Source: Cellvibrionales bacterium (GTDB taxonomy: Bacteria > Pseudomonadota > Gammaproteobacteria > Pseudomonadales > JAHEGP01). From it: a stretch of 23,463 bases of DNA. Every line of letters starts with the position of its first letter. Position 1 is the first letter of the stretch. The DNA lies in assembly GCA_024645065.1 (NCBI GenBank), contig JAHEGP010000004.1:8704-32166 (forward strand), read 5' to 3'. Below, piece by piece: positions 7,816-14,761 of the stretch. Below the pieces are notes generated by a model. The model saw only the letters and a list, made by a program, of their open reading frames with translations. It was not told where the DNA came from and made no database searches. Made by a program: the position numbers and the translations under genes.

Positions 7816-8736
7816 ATGACGACAATCGATGTTGAACAGGTAAAGCGCTGGTTATTGGACCTGCAGGACAATATTTGTGAGGGTCTCCAGCAAGAAGACG
7901 GGGCAGCGACGTTTCAAGAGGATGCCTGGCAGCGCCCTGGCGGAGGAGGTGGTCGCACCAGGGTTATTGCCAAGGGGGCTGTCATTGAGAAAGGCGGAGT
8001 GAACTTCTCGGATGTATCTGGTGATACGCTGCCTCCCTCGGCGACCGCTAATCGGCCGGAACTCACGGGTGGCTCCTTTCGCGCCATGGGTGTATCGTTA
8101 GTCATTCACCCGGATAATCCCTATGTGCCAACATCCCATGCCAACGTGCGCCTTTTTGTTGCATACAAAGAAGGTCAGGATCCGGTTTGGTGGTTTGGAG
8201 GTGGTTACGACCTGACCCCCTATTATCCCTTTGAAGAGGACTGTCGCCGTTGGCACGAAGTGGCCAGGCAGGCTTGTGAGCCTTTTGGAGCGGATGTCTA
8301 TCCACGCTACAAAAAATGGTGCGACGACTATTTTTATCTGCCACACCGCGGTGAAACCCGCGGCGTCGGTGGGCTGTTCTTTGATGATGTCAATCATTGG
8401 GATTTTGCCACCAGCTTTGCCTTTGTCCAGGCTGTGGGCGAAAGCTATCTGTCGGCGTATCGCCCCATACTATCGCGTCGCAAGCACATTGCCTTCGGCG
8501 AGAGAGAAAAGAGTTTTCAGCTTTATCGTCGAGGTCGCTACGTCGAGTTCAACCTGGTTTATGACCGCGGCACTATTTTCGGCCTGCAAAGCGGTGGCCG
8601 AACCGAGTCCATCCTGATGTCGTTGCCGCCCCAGGTCTCCTGGCGCTACGACTGGCAGCCCGAGCCGGATAGTCCGGAGGCCGAGCTCTATGCCAATTTC
8701 TTGCGGCCAAGGGACTGGATTGTGAACAATGACTGA
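7816..8736 (+). CDS. hemF: HemF, oxygen-dependent coproporphyrinogen III oxidase
   Basis: 306 residues (299 in E. coli). It oxidatively decarboxylates two propionates of coproporphyrinogen III to give protoporphyrinogen IX, using O2, in the cytoplasm. The family's conserved blocks are all visible: AGVNFS-type motif (GGVNFSDVSG), FRAMGVSLVIHPDNPYVPTS, the invariant HANVRLF, WWFGGGYDLTPYYPFEED, YPRYKKWCDDYFYLPHR, RGVGGLFFDD, and ERNFQLYRRGRYVEFN-like EKSFQLYRRGRYVEFN followed by RGTIFGLQSGGRTESILMS. The start ATG at 7816 has GAGAAG just upstream. The gene sits 6 nt after tsaC and overlaps aroE by 8 nt, so tsaC-hemF-aroE is very probably one transcript. The presence of the oxygen-dependent enzyme beside an aa3 oxidase cluster fits an aerobic lifestyle. 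In Pseudomonas a qor-like gene lies between tsaC and hemF; it is not here. Confidence 0.97.
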   Translation: MTTIDVEQVKRWLLDLQDNICEGLQQEDGAATFQEDAWQRPGGGGGRTRVIAKGAVIEKGGVNFSDVSGDTLPPSATANRPELTGGSFRAMGVSLVIHPDNPYVPTSHANVRLFVAYKEGQDPVWWFGGGYDLTPYYPFEEDCRRWHEVARQACEPFGADVYPRYKKWCDDYFYLPHRGETRGVGGLFFDDVNHWDFATSFAFVQAVGESYLSAYRPILSRRKHIAFGEREKSFQLYRRGRYVEFNLVYDRGTIFGLQSGGRTESILMSLPPQVSWRYDWQPEPDSPEAELYANFLRPRDWIVNND

Positions 8737-9568
8737 TCGCTATGCCGTATTTGGCAATCCGGTTGCGCACAGTCTGTCTCCTCAGATTCACAGGTCTTTC
8801 GCCAGGCAGACTGCGCAGGATATGAGCTACGTTCGTCAATTGGTCGAGCCGGGAGAATTTGTGGCCGAGGCGCAGCGGTTTTTCCAGCAGGGCGGCAAGG
8901 GTTTGAATATCACCCTGCCTTTCAAGCTGGACGCCTTCAGTTTTGCAGATCAACTCAGCAAGCGCGCTCGCCAGGCAGGGGCCGTCAACACACTGCTATG
9001 CCAGCCCGACGGCACTGTGCTTGGTGATAACACCGATGGTGAAGGTCTGGTGCGGGATATGCTCGACAACCTGCATTGGCCGCTGGCGGGCGCGCGCATC
9101 CTCCTGTTGGGTGCGGGAGGTGCTGCGAGGGGAGTGGTCGCACCCATTTTGCAACAGCAGCCCCGGCAGCTCTGTATTGTCAATCGCACCGCCAGCAAGG
9201 CGCAACAGCTTGCGCGTGCATTCGGTGCCCTTGGCACGGTTAGCGGTTCTGGCTATGACGCGATTTCACAGTATGAATTTGACCTGCTGATAAATGCTAC
9301 CAGCGCCAGCCTCGGTGGGGAGTTGCCCCCCCTGCCGGACAAAATACTGGCTCCCGGGGCGCGTGCCTACGATATGGTTTACGGATCGGAGCCTACCCCG
9401 TTGATGGACTGGGCAATGGCACGGGGAGCCGCAGCCACGGCTGATGGCCTTGGCATGCTGGTCGAGCAGGCCGCACAGAGCTTTCGCTTGTGGCGCAATG
9501 TCATGCCGCAAACCACGGCGGTCCTGAGTGAACTCAGGCAGTCACTGCAGCATTCGGCAACGGGTTGA
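8729..9568 (+). CDS. aroE: AroE, shikimate dehydrogenase (NADP+)
   Basis: 279 residues, usual length for AroE. It reduces 3-dehydroshikimate to shikimate with NADPH in the aromatic amino acid pathway. Substrate-site residues are visible: HSLSPQIH (the SxS motif), NITLPFK with the catalytic Lys, GAVNTL, and DNTDGEGL with the catalytic Asp. The nucleotide-binding domain has LLGAGGAARGV and the NADP 2'-phosphate-binding NRTASK, which argues for AroE rather than the NAD-using YdiB type. The start ATG overlaps the last 8 nt of hemF, and no independent promoter is evident. The convergent carbonic anhydrase gene ends only 19 nt beyond the stop, with no recognisable terminator between them. Confidence 0.96.
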   Translation: MTDRYAVFGNPVAHSLSPQIHRSFARQTAQDMSYVRQLVEPGEFVAEAQRFFQQGGKGLNITLPFKLDAFSFADQLSKRARQAGAVNTLLCQPDGTVLGDNTDGEGLVRDMLDNLHWPLAGARILLLGAGGAARGVVAPILQQQPRQLCIVNRTASKAQQLARAFGALGTVSGSGYDAISQYEFDLLINATSASLGGELPPLPDKILAPGARAYDMVYGSEPTPLMDWAMARGAAATADGLGMLVEQAAQSFRLWRNVMPQTTAVLSELRQSLQHSATG

Positions 9569-9587
9569 GCGAGCCAGCGCTTGGGTC

Positions 9588-10151
9588 TCATTCTGGTCGT
9601 TGGCGACGATACGACTCTTTCAACTTGACATAATTGTTGGCTGAATAGCAAAAGTAGTTCATTTCGCGGTCGCTCAGGGGCCGGGACTGGCGGGCTGGGC
9701 TACCGGTGTAGAGGTAGCCGCTTTGCAGGGTTTTACCGGGCGGCACCAGGGTGTTGGCGCCAATGACAACATCGTCCTGCACCACTGCCCCATCCATAAC
9801 AATGCTGCCAATCCCAACCAGTACACGGTTACCGATAGTGCAGCCGTGCAGCACCGCTTTGTGACCTACGGTGACATCATCACCGATTGAAAGTGGCCAG
9901 CCATCCCTGTTAAAGGGCCCGGCGTGGGTAATATGCAGTACGCTGCCATCCTGGATGCTGCTGCGAGCGCCGATTCGAATTCGGTGCATATCCCCTCTTA
10001 CCACCGTCATCGGCCATATGGAGCTGTCGTCACCGATCTCAACATCGCCAATCACCAGGGCCGTGGGGTCTATCATGACCCGCTCGCCCAGGCGCGGTTC
10101 GATGCTATTGTGGATACGAATGTTGTCCGCTTTGTTATGCTTCCTAGTCAT
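9588..10151 (-). CDS. Gamma-class carbonic anhydrase-like hexapeptide protein (YrdA family)
   Basis: 187 residues forming a left-handed beta-helix, seen as repeated hexapeptides with I/V/L at the first position: ALVIGDVEIGDDSSIWPMTV, then IRIGARSSIQDGSVLHI, GDDVTVGHKAVLHGCTIG and VLVGIGSIVMDGAVVQDDVV. The putative metal ligands of gamma carbonic anhydrases are present in DGSVLHITHAG and VGHKAVLHGC. The closest well-known relatives are E. coli YrdA and the Pseudomonas protein beside prlC; their physiological activity is not firmly established. The ATG at 10151 has AAGGG about ten bases upstream, but the first 10 residues (MTRKHNKADN) are longer than many homologues. The start codon overlaps the start of the divergent gene at 10150, so any promoter must lie inside that gene. 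Confidence 0.9.
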   Translation of the reverse strand: MTRKHNKADNIRIHNSIEPRLGERVMIDPTALVIGDVEIGDDSSIWPMTVVRGDMHRIRIGARSSIQDGSVLHITHAGPFNRDGWPLSIGDDVTVGHKAVLHGCTIGNRVLVGIGSIVMDGAVVQDDVVIGANTLVPPGKTLQSGYLYTGSPARQSRPLSDREMNYFCYSANNYVKLKESYRRQRPE

Positions 10152-11385
10152 GCGATACCGACCCTTTAAACTATTGATGCTGGCGCTCTCTTCTGCCTGC
10201 TATAGTGTTGGCAGCCAGTCCCTGGTGATCGACTTGCCGCGTTCGGGGATCTCTGCATCGGAACTCGCCCTGGTGGTCAATGAACTCGATCCGCTGAGCA
10301 TAAGGATTGCCGACTACTATCGTGAACAGCGACAACTCCCCGACGCCAATATTATCCGGGTCGCTTTTACCCCAGGCAAGCGGGTATTGTCAGAGGCAGA
10401 GTTTGCCGAGGTCAAGCTCGCCCTTGACGCTGCAACCCCCGATCATATTCAGGCTTATGCGCTGGCCTGGACCGCGCCCGACCGGGTCGACTGCATGTCG
10501 GTAACCAGCGCGTTTGCACTGGGCTTCGATAAATCCTGGTGCGCCGAGGGTTGCCGGGCGACACGACAAAACCCGTACTTCAATAGCGCCAGTACCCGGC
10601 CCTGGACGGATCATGGTATTCGCCCCGCCATGTTGCTTGCGGCGCAGGATTTTGAGGCAGCCAAAAAATTAATCGACCGGGGTGTGCGCGCGGACGGGCG
10701 CATGCCCCGGGGCAATATCTACCTGCTGCAAACCTCGGATCAGCGTCGCAGTGTCCGATCAGTGTACTTTCCCGCTGTGCAGCAATGGGTTGGAGGTCGG
10801 CTCCCGGTGCATTGGGAGAAGGCGGATAGCATTCGGGGTAAGTCGAATGTGCTGTTCTACTTTACCGGACTGGCGCAGGTTCCGGACATCAACACCAATC
10901 ATTACCTGCCTGGCGCGATTGCCGATCACCTGACGTCTGCCGGCGGCAATCTCTCGGGCGATCGCCAGATGAGCGCGCTGCGATGGCTTGAGGCGGGAGC
11001 CACGGGCAGTTACGGTACGGTGGTTGAGCCCTGCAATTTCACCACCAAGTTTCCCCATCCGGCGATCGTGATAGCTCGCTACTTGCTGGCAAATACCCTG
11101 ATCGAGGCCTACTGGAAAAGCGTTGCGATGCCGGGGCAGGGGGTCTTTATCGGTGAGCCGCTGGCGCAGCCTTTTCGTGGTTACAAGCTGCGCCGCGTGC
11201 AGCGGGGCTGGATGGTGAGTTCGCCGGCGCTGGGTGCTGGAAGCTATCGATTGGAGGTCGCCTCCGGGCCCGATGGCCCCTATCGGGCGATCGCCGATGA
11301 AGTGCTGGTGTTGCCGATGCAGCCGGAGATACTGTTGGCTGCACCCCTGGCGCGCTACTATCGCATCAGTCGGGTTGAACGTTGA
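10150..11385 (+). CDS. Secreted protein of the uncharacterised TIGR03790 type
   Basis: 411 residues from the ATG at 10150, beginning with a signal-peptide-like segment (MRYRPFKLLMLALSSACYSV). A lipoprotein reading with Cys17 in LSSAC is possible but the lipobox is weak. The body matches what I remember of family TIGR03790: LALVVNELDPLSIRIADYY (39-57) with RQLPDANIIRV, then NVLFYFTGLAQVPDINTNHY (232-251) and GAIADHL. Next come WLEAGATGSYGTVVEPCNF (279-297), LIEAYWKSVAMPGQGVFIGE (317-336) and PLAQPF. Function is unknown. The C-terminal 70 residues look like a small beta domain. The start is uncertain: no Shine-Dalgarno precedes 10150, and it overlaps the divergent carbonic anhydrase start. Candidates also exist at 10177 or upstream within the antisense gene. 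The stop overlaps the TTG start of the SGNH gene, implying coupling. Confidence 0.75.
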   Translation: MRYRPFKLLMLALSSACYSVGSQSLVIDLPRSGISASELALVVNELDPLSIRIADYYREQRQLPDANIIRVAFTPGKRVLSEAEFAEVKLALDAATPDHIQAYALAWTAPDRVDCMSVTSAFALGFDKSWCAEGCRATRQNPYFNSASTRPWTDHGIRPAMLLAAQDFEAAKKLIDRGVRADGRMPRGNIYLLQTSDQRRSVRSVYFPAVQQWVGGRLPVHWEKADSIRGKSNVLFYFTGLAQVPDINTNHYLPGAIADHLTSAGGNLSGDRQMSALRWLEAGATGSYGTVVEPCNFTTKFPHPAIVIARYLLANTLIEAYWKSVAMPGQGVFIGEPLAQPFRGYKLRRVQRGWMVSSPALGAGSYRLEVASGPDGPYRAIADEVLVLPMQPEILLAAPLARYYRISRVER

Positions 11386-11981
11386 ATCGCTTGCTGGTGC
11401 TACTGGTGCTGCCCTGGTTTGGCGCTTGCCAACCAACTCCCCAGTTGCAGCGCTTGCAGCCAAATTCTGAAATCCTCGCATTGGGTGACAGCTTGACCCT
11501 GGGTACCGGAGTTGCGCCCGAAAGCGCGTATCCCGCGGTTCTGTCAGAATTGACCGGCCTGACAGTCATTAACGCCGGTATCGCCGGGGAGGAGACTGCA
11601 CAAGCAGTGCAGCGGCTGCCCGTTCTATTGCAGCGCTATCAACCCGAGCTGGTAATCGTTATCCATGGTGGCAACGATTTATTGCGGCAGCGGGACGAGG
11701 ATGCCATTAAATACAACCTGGCCACCTTGATCGAGCGAATTCAGGCCAGCGGTAGTGAGTCGATACTGGTGTCCCTGCCAGAGCCCGGCCTACTGCTGCG
11801 ACCAGCCAGCCTCTATAATGCCGTGGCGCAGGAATACGGGATACCCGTCGAGCGCCAGATCCTCACTGACTTACTGGGAGACCCCCGGATGAAGTCGGAC
11901 CCCGTTCACCTGAATGAACCCGGGTATCGACGACTTGCTGAAGCGATTTTGGCAAAGATGAAGGACAGTGGTGCTTTGTAA
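11382..11981 (+). CDS. SGNH/GDSL-family esterase-lipase, probable lipoprotein
   Basis: 199 residues. The N-terminus MNRLLVLLVLPWFGACQP reads as a lipoprotein signal with Cys16; position -3 is Phe, so the lipobox is imperfect. The four SGNH blocks are complete: GDSL block ILALGDSLTLG with nucleophile Ser37, block II INAGIAGEE with Gly66, block III VIHGGNDLL with Asn98, and block V DPVHLNEPGYRRLA with Asp173 and His176. This is the TesA/arylesterase-like group that hydrolyses ester or thioester bonds in the periplasm; the substrate cannot be told from sequence. The start is a TTG whose last bases overlap the TGA of the preceding TIGR03790-type gene (TTGA), so translation is likely coupled. An anchored periplasmic enzyme acting together with the secreted upstream protein is an inference from this arrangement. 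Confidence 0.85.
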   Translation: MNRLLVLLVLPWFGACQPTPQLQRLQPNSEILALGDSLTLGTGVAPESAYPAVLSELTGLTVINAGIAGEETAQAVQRLPVLLQRYQPELVIVIHGGNDLLRQRDEDAIKYNLATLIERIQASGSESILVSLPEPGLLLRPASLYNAVAQEYGIPVERQILTDLLGDPRMKSDPVHLNEPGYRRLAEAILAKMKDSGAL

Positions 11982-12001
11982 TCGTAATAACCCCGGCGCG
12001 A

Positions 12002-12040
12002 TGCGTTTGCTGGATGGCCAGAACCTTGCCAGCATCCGCA
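12002..12040 (+). other. Imperfect hairpin upstream of prlC
   Basis: In the 103-nt gap between the SGNH gene and prlC, TGCGTTTGCTGG (12002-12013) and CCAGCATCCGCA (12029-12040) form a stem with ten paired positions. A 2x2 internal loop interrupts it and a 15-nt loop closes it. No T-run follows, so it is not a standard intrinsic terminator. It could be an operator, an mRNA-stabilising element or chance. Confidence 0.35.
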
Positions 12041-12084
12041 ACGGGATTTGAGCCTGACTTTGCAATTGCAGGAGAAATGGACTG

Positions 12085-14133
12085 ATGAGTCGAAACCCAT
12101 TACTGATGCGGGGAGGATTGCCCCCTCTGGAGGCAGTGACCCCTGCTGATGTCGTGCCTGCGGTTGAGGAAATACTCTCGGAAAACCGCCGCGCTATTGC
12201 GCGATTGCTTGAGCAGCAGACGAAGCCCGACTGGGACAACTTTGCCCTGCCCATGGAGGAACTGGGTGAGAGTTTACAGGATTGCTGGTCCAGCGTAAGC
12301 CATTTACACGGGGTGTGCAACAGCGAGGACCTGCGCGCCGCGTACGATAGGGTCCTGCCCCAGCTCACCGCATACAGTACCGAGCTTGGCCACAATACAG
12401 GGCTCTACCAGGCCTACCGCAAGTTGCGGGAAGGTTCCGATTTTGCAGCCTTGGCGCCAGCGCAAAGAAAAGCGGTAGAGAATGCGCTGCGGGATTTTCA
12501 CCTCAGTGGGGTCGACCTGGAGCCGGAGCGCAAGCGACGTTTTGCACAACTGCAGCAACAGCTGGCGGAATTATCAACACGGTTTTCCAATAATGTGCTC
12601 GATGCAACCCAGGCCTGGTACAAGCACATCGAAGACCCGGCGCAACTCGACGGAGTGGTCGACGGTGTGCTCGATAGTTTACGGCAGCAGGCGCAGCAGA
12701 GAGAGTTACCGGGATATGTAATAAGCCTTGATCTGCCCCTCTACCTTCCGGTGATGCAATATGCCAGCAACCGCGAATTGCGGCGAGAACTCTACAATGC
12801 ATACTCCACCCGAGCCTCTGACCAGGGGCCAAACGCGGGACAGTGGGATAACAGTGAACTGATGGTAAAGATTCTTGCACTGCGCCAGGAAATCGCGGCG
12901 ATGTTGGGCTATGGCAACTATGCAGAGCTGTCTCTGGTAACCAGGATGGCTGAAAGCCCGGAGCAGGTGCTCGATTTTTTGCGCGGGCTGGCAGAGAGGG
13001 CGCGGCCGGCCGCGCTGCGGGAATTCACCGAGTTGCAGGATTACGCTCGCGCTCGTGACCAGGTGGAGCAGCTCGAGGCCTGGGATATCGCCTACTATTC
13101 CGAATTGCTGCGCCATGATCGCTACGCGATCTCCCAGCAGGAGCTGCGTCCATACCTGCCCGCGCCCCGGGTAATCGCGGGGATGTTTGACGTCGCCAGC
13201 AGGCTTTTCGGGGTCAGCTTCGTGGTCGATGATTCAGTGGCTACCTATCATCCGGAGGTAACTTTTTACCGGGTGCTGCGGGCAGGAGAGGAAGTCGCCG
13301 CATTCTATCTCGACCCCTATGCAAGAGCCGACAAACGCGGTGGTGCCTGGATGGCGGGCTGTCGCAATCGTTACCGCAATGCGGCGCGAGAGTTGCAGCT
13401 ACCCGTGGCCTACCTTGTCTGTAACTTTACCGCACCGGGGCCGGATAAGCCGAGTCTGTTGACCCACAATGAAGTCACCACCCTGTTCCATGAGTTCGGG
13501 CACGGGCTGCATCATATGCTAACCCGGGTTGATGTCGCTGCGGTCGCCGGTATCCATGGTGTTGAATGGGATGCCGTTGAGCTACCAAGCCAGTTTATGG
13601 AGAACTGGTGTTGGCAAAAGCAGGCGCTGGATAGCTTCAGCGGACACTATCAGAGTGGCGAGCCCCTGCCGGAGCAGTTATTGGACAAGCTGCTTGCAGC
13701 CAAAAACTTCCAGGCCGGTATGGCCACCCTGCGACAACTCGAGTTCTCCCTGTTCGACTTCAAGTTGCACCTAAGCCGAGCCCCCGGCAGTGGGCAAGAG
13801 ATCCAGCGTTTACTCGACCAGGTTCGCGACGAGTTTGCGGTGGTACCGGTACCGCCACAAAACAGGTTCCAGCACAGCTTCAGTCATATTTTTGCGGGTG
13901 GCTATGCAGCGGGTTATTACAGTTACAAGTGGGCTGAAGTGCTATCGGCAGACGCTTTCGCCAGGTTTGAGAAGGATGGTCTTTTCAACCGCGAAACCGG
14001 AACTGCCTTTCTTCGCGAGATCCTCGAGCCCGGGGGCTCCAGGGACGCGGCGGAGTCATTTCTCGCCTTTCGAGGCAGGGAGCCCGATCCCGACGCGTTG
14101 TTGCGCCATAGCGGCTTGCTTGCAGCGAGTTGA
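12085..14133 (+). CDS. prlC: PrlC/OpdA, oligopeptidase A (M3 zinc metallopeptidase)
   Basis: 682 residues, the usual length (680 in E. coli). It is a cytoplasmic thimet-type oligopeptidase that degrades short peptides, including cleaved signal peptides. The zinc-binding motif is at 469-473, LFHEFGHGLHHML, with His469 and His473 as ligands and Glu470 as catalytic base. The third ligand is the Glu at about 499 in GVEWDAVELPSQFMENW. The substrate-side Tyr/His region near the C-terminus (FSHIFAGGYAAGYYSYKWAEV) is typical. The N-terminus MSRNPLLMRGGLPPLEAVTP matches family members. GGAGA at 12071-12075 precedes the ATG with about 9 nt spacing. The gene is followed after 17 nt by a YheV-like zinc ribbon, the same neighbour as in Pseudomonas. 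Confidence 0.96.
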   Translation: MSRNPLLMRGGLPPLEAVTPADVVPAVEEILSENRRAIARLLEQQTKPDWDNFALPMEELGESLQDCWSSVSHLHGVCNSEDLRAAYDRVLPQLTAYSTELGHNTGLYQAYRKLREGSDFAALAPAQRKAVENALRDFHLSGVDLEPERKRRFAQLQQQLAELSTRFSNNVLDATQAWYKHIEDPAQLDGVVDGVLDSLRQQAQQRELPGYVISLDLPLYLPVMQYASNRELRRELYNAYSTRASDQGPNAGQWDNSELMVKILALRQEIAAMLGYGNYAELSLVTRMAESPEQVLDFLRGLAERARPAALREFTELQDYARARDQVEQLEAWDIAYYSELLRHDRYAISQQELRPYLPAPRVIAGMFDVASRLFGVSFVVDDSVATYHPEVTFYRVLRAGEEVAAFYLDPYARADKRGGAWMAGCRNRYRNAARELQLPVAYLVCNFTAPGPDKPSLLTHNEVTTLFHEFGHGLHHMLTRVDVAAVAGIHGVEWDAVELPSQFMENWCWQKQALDSFSGHYQSGEPLPEQLLDKLLAAKNFQAGMATLRQLEFSLFDFKLHLSRAPGSGQEIQRLLDQVRDEFAVVPVPPQNRFQHSFSHIFAGGYAAGYYSYKWAEVLSADAFARFEKDGLFNRETGTAFLREILEPGGSRDAAESFLAFRGREPDPDALLRHSGLLAAS

Positions 14134-14150
14134 TATCCGGGAGGTCAATC

Positions 14151-14417
14151 ATGCAAAGTCAAACCCGGCGGTTTATCGCCGGAGCGATTTGCCCGCGGTG
14201 CGGGGCGATGGACAAGCTGGTGTTGTATGTGGGCAGTCCGGAACAGCGCCGCGAGTGCGTCGGCTGCGGCTATCAGGATAATCTGGCGGCTGCCCCCGTC
14301 AGCCACGAGCCCCCTACCCGCGTCAACCAGGCGCGACCAGGAGAGGCACCGCTGGCCCATGAAACCGAGGTGCAGGTGCTTCACCTGGCCCGGCCCGGAC
14401 CCGACAAGCGCGACTGA
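14151..14417 (+). CDS. YheV-like (DUF2387) small zinc-ribbon protein
   Basis: 88 residues starting at ATG 14151, which has a strong GGAGGT at 14140-14145. An in-frame TTG at 14130 would be inside the prlC stop region and lacks such a site. Two CxxC pairs make a zinc ribbon in the first 45 residues: AICPRCGAMDKL and RRECVGCGYQD, separated by about 20 residues. The tail is low-complexity and rich in Pro, Ala, Arg and His. The family is annotated as a putative metal-binding protein of unknown function. Location immediately downstream of prlC suggests the same transcript, with expression tied to the peptidase. Folding around one Zn2+ is a safe inference; nothing further can be said on role. Confidence 0.88.
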   Translation: MQSQTRRFIAGAICPRCGAMDKLVLYVGSPEQRRECVGCGYQDNLAAAPVSHEPPTRVNQARPGEAPLAHETEVQVLHLARPGPDKRD

Positions 14418-14761
14418 AATCAAGCAGGTACGAACAGGCGGGTGCTCCCACATTGGTTTATTTGGCAACAACTTGCCGCAACTATCTGGAACCAAAAACA
14501 AGTGCTCTGGTAGTAGTCTTCGATGTAACTCATTTGCTATACTTGCGACGTTTTGCCGCACCCGGATCTGCTCCGTTAGTGTGCAAATAGTGCGCAAACC
14601 GACATTGTTAGTGTTTTTGGTGTCCTGCAGCTACCACATATAGTGGCTCTACGGTGCTTTCGCGCCGGTCGACGCTTGGCAGCACTTGGTGTCCATGATC
14701 CCATGGGAACTGGCTCGTTGGAGATTCCTGTCCCTTTCATAAAATTTGGAGATACGTGAGT
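14418..14761 (+). promoter_or_regulatory. Gene-free leader of the cytochrome oxidase operon with promoter candidates
   Basis: 344 nt without a credible gene. An extended -10, TGCTATACT, lies at 14535-14543 with no good -35; it would start transcription near 14550 and give a leader of about 210 nt. A second candidate is TTGGTG-16 nt-TATAGT (14617-14644). Between them are near-identical tandem 11-mers AGTGTGCAAAT (14578-14588) and AGTGCGCAAAC (14589-14599), and a repeat of GTTAGTGT at 14575 and 14607, 32 nt apart. A 10-bp perfect palindrome TCCCATGGGA occupies 14699-14708. GGAG at 14748-14751 is the coxB ribosome-binding site. No intrinsic terminator for prlC-yheV is evident. Confidence 0.45.

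Noticed and set aside
9871..10149. Upstream extension of the TIGR03790-type reading frame by about 93 codons
   Set aside because: This portion is antisense to the carbonic anhydrase gene and is not signal-peptide-like at its start. The hydrophobic export signal begins at or just before 10150.
10759..11481. 240-codon open frame on the minus strand
   Set aside because: Antisense shadow of the TIGR03790-type gene in high-G+C DNA, with no recognisable motif.
12077..12085. Two-codon frame (ATG GAC TGA) overlapping the prlC start
   Set aside because: The Shine-Dalgarno is only 2 nt from this ATG and well placed for the prlC ATG, so leader-peptide control is not supported.
14418..14643. Possible small gene in the coxB leader
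   Set aside because: The plus-strand open frame there (from 14227) starts inside the YheV-like gene out of frame, has no ribosome-binding site and has no recognisable sequence.
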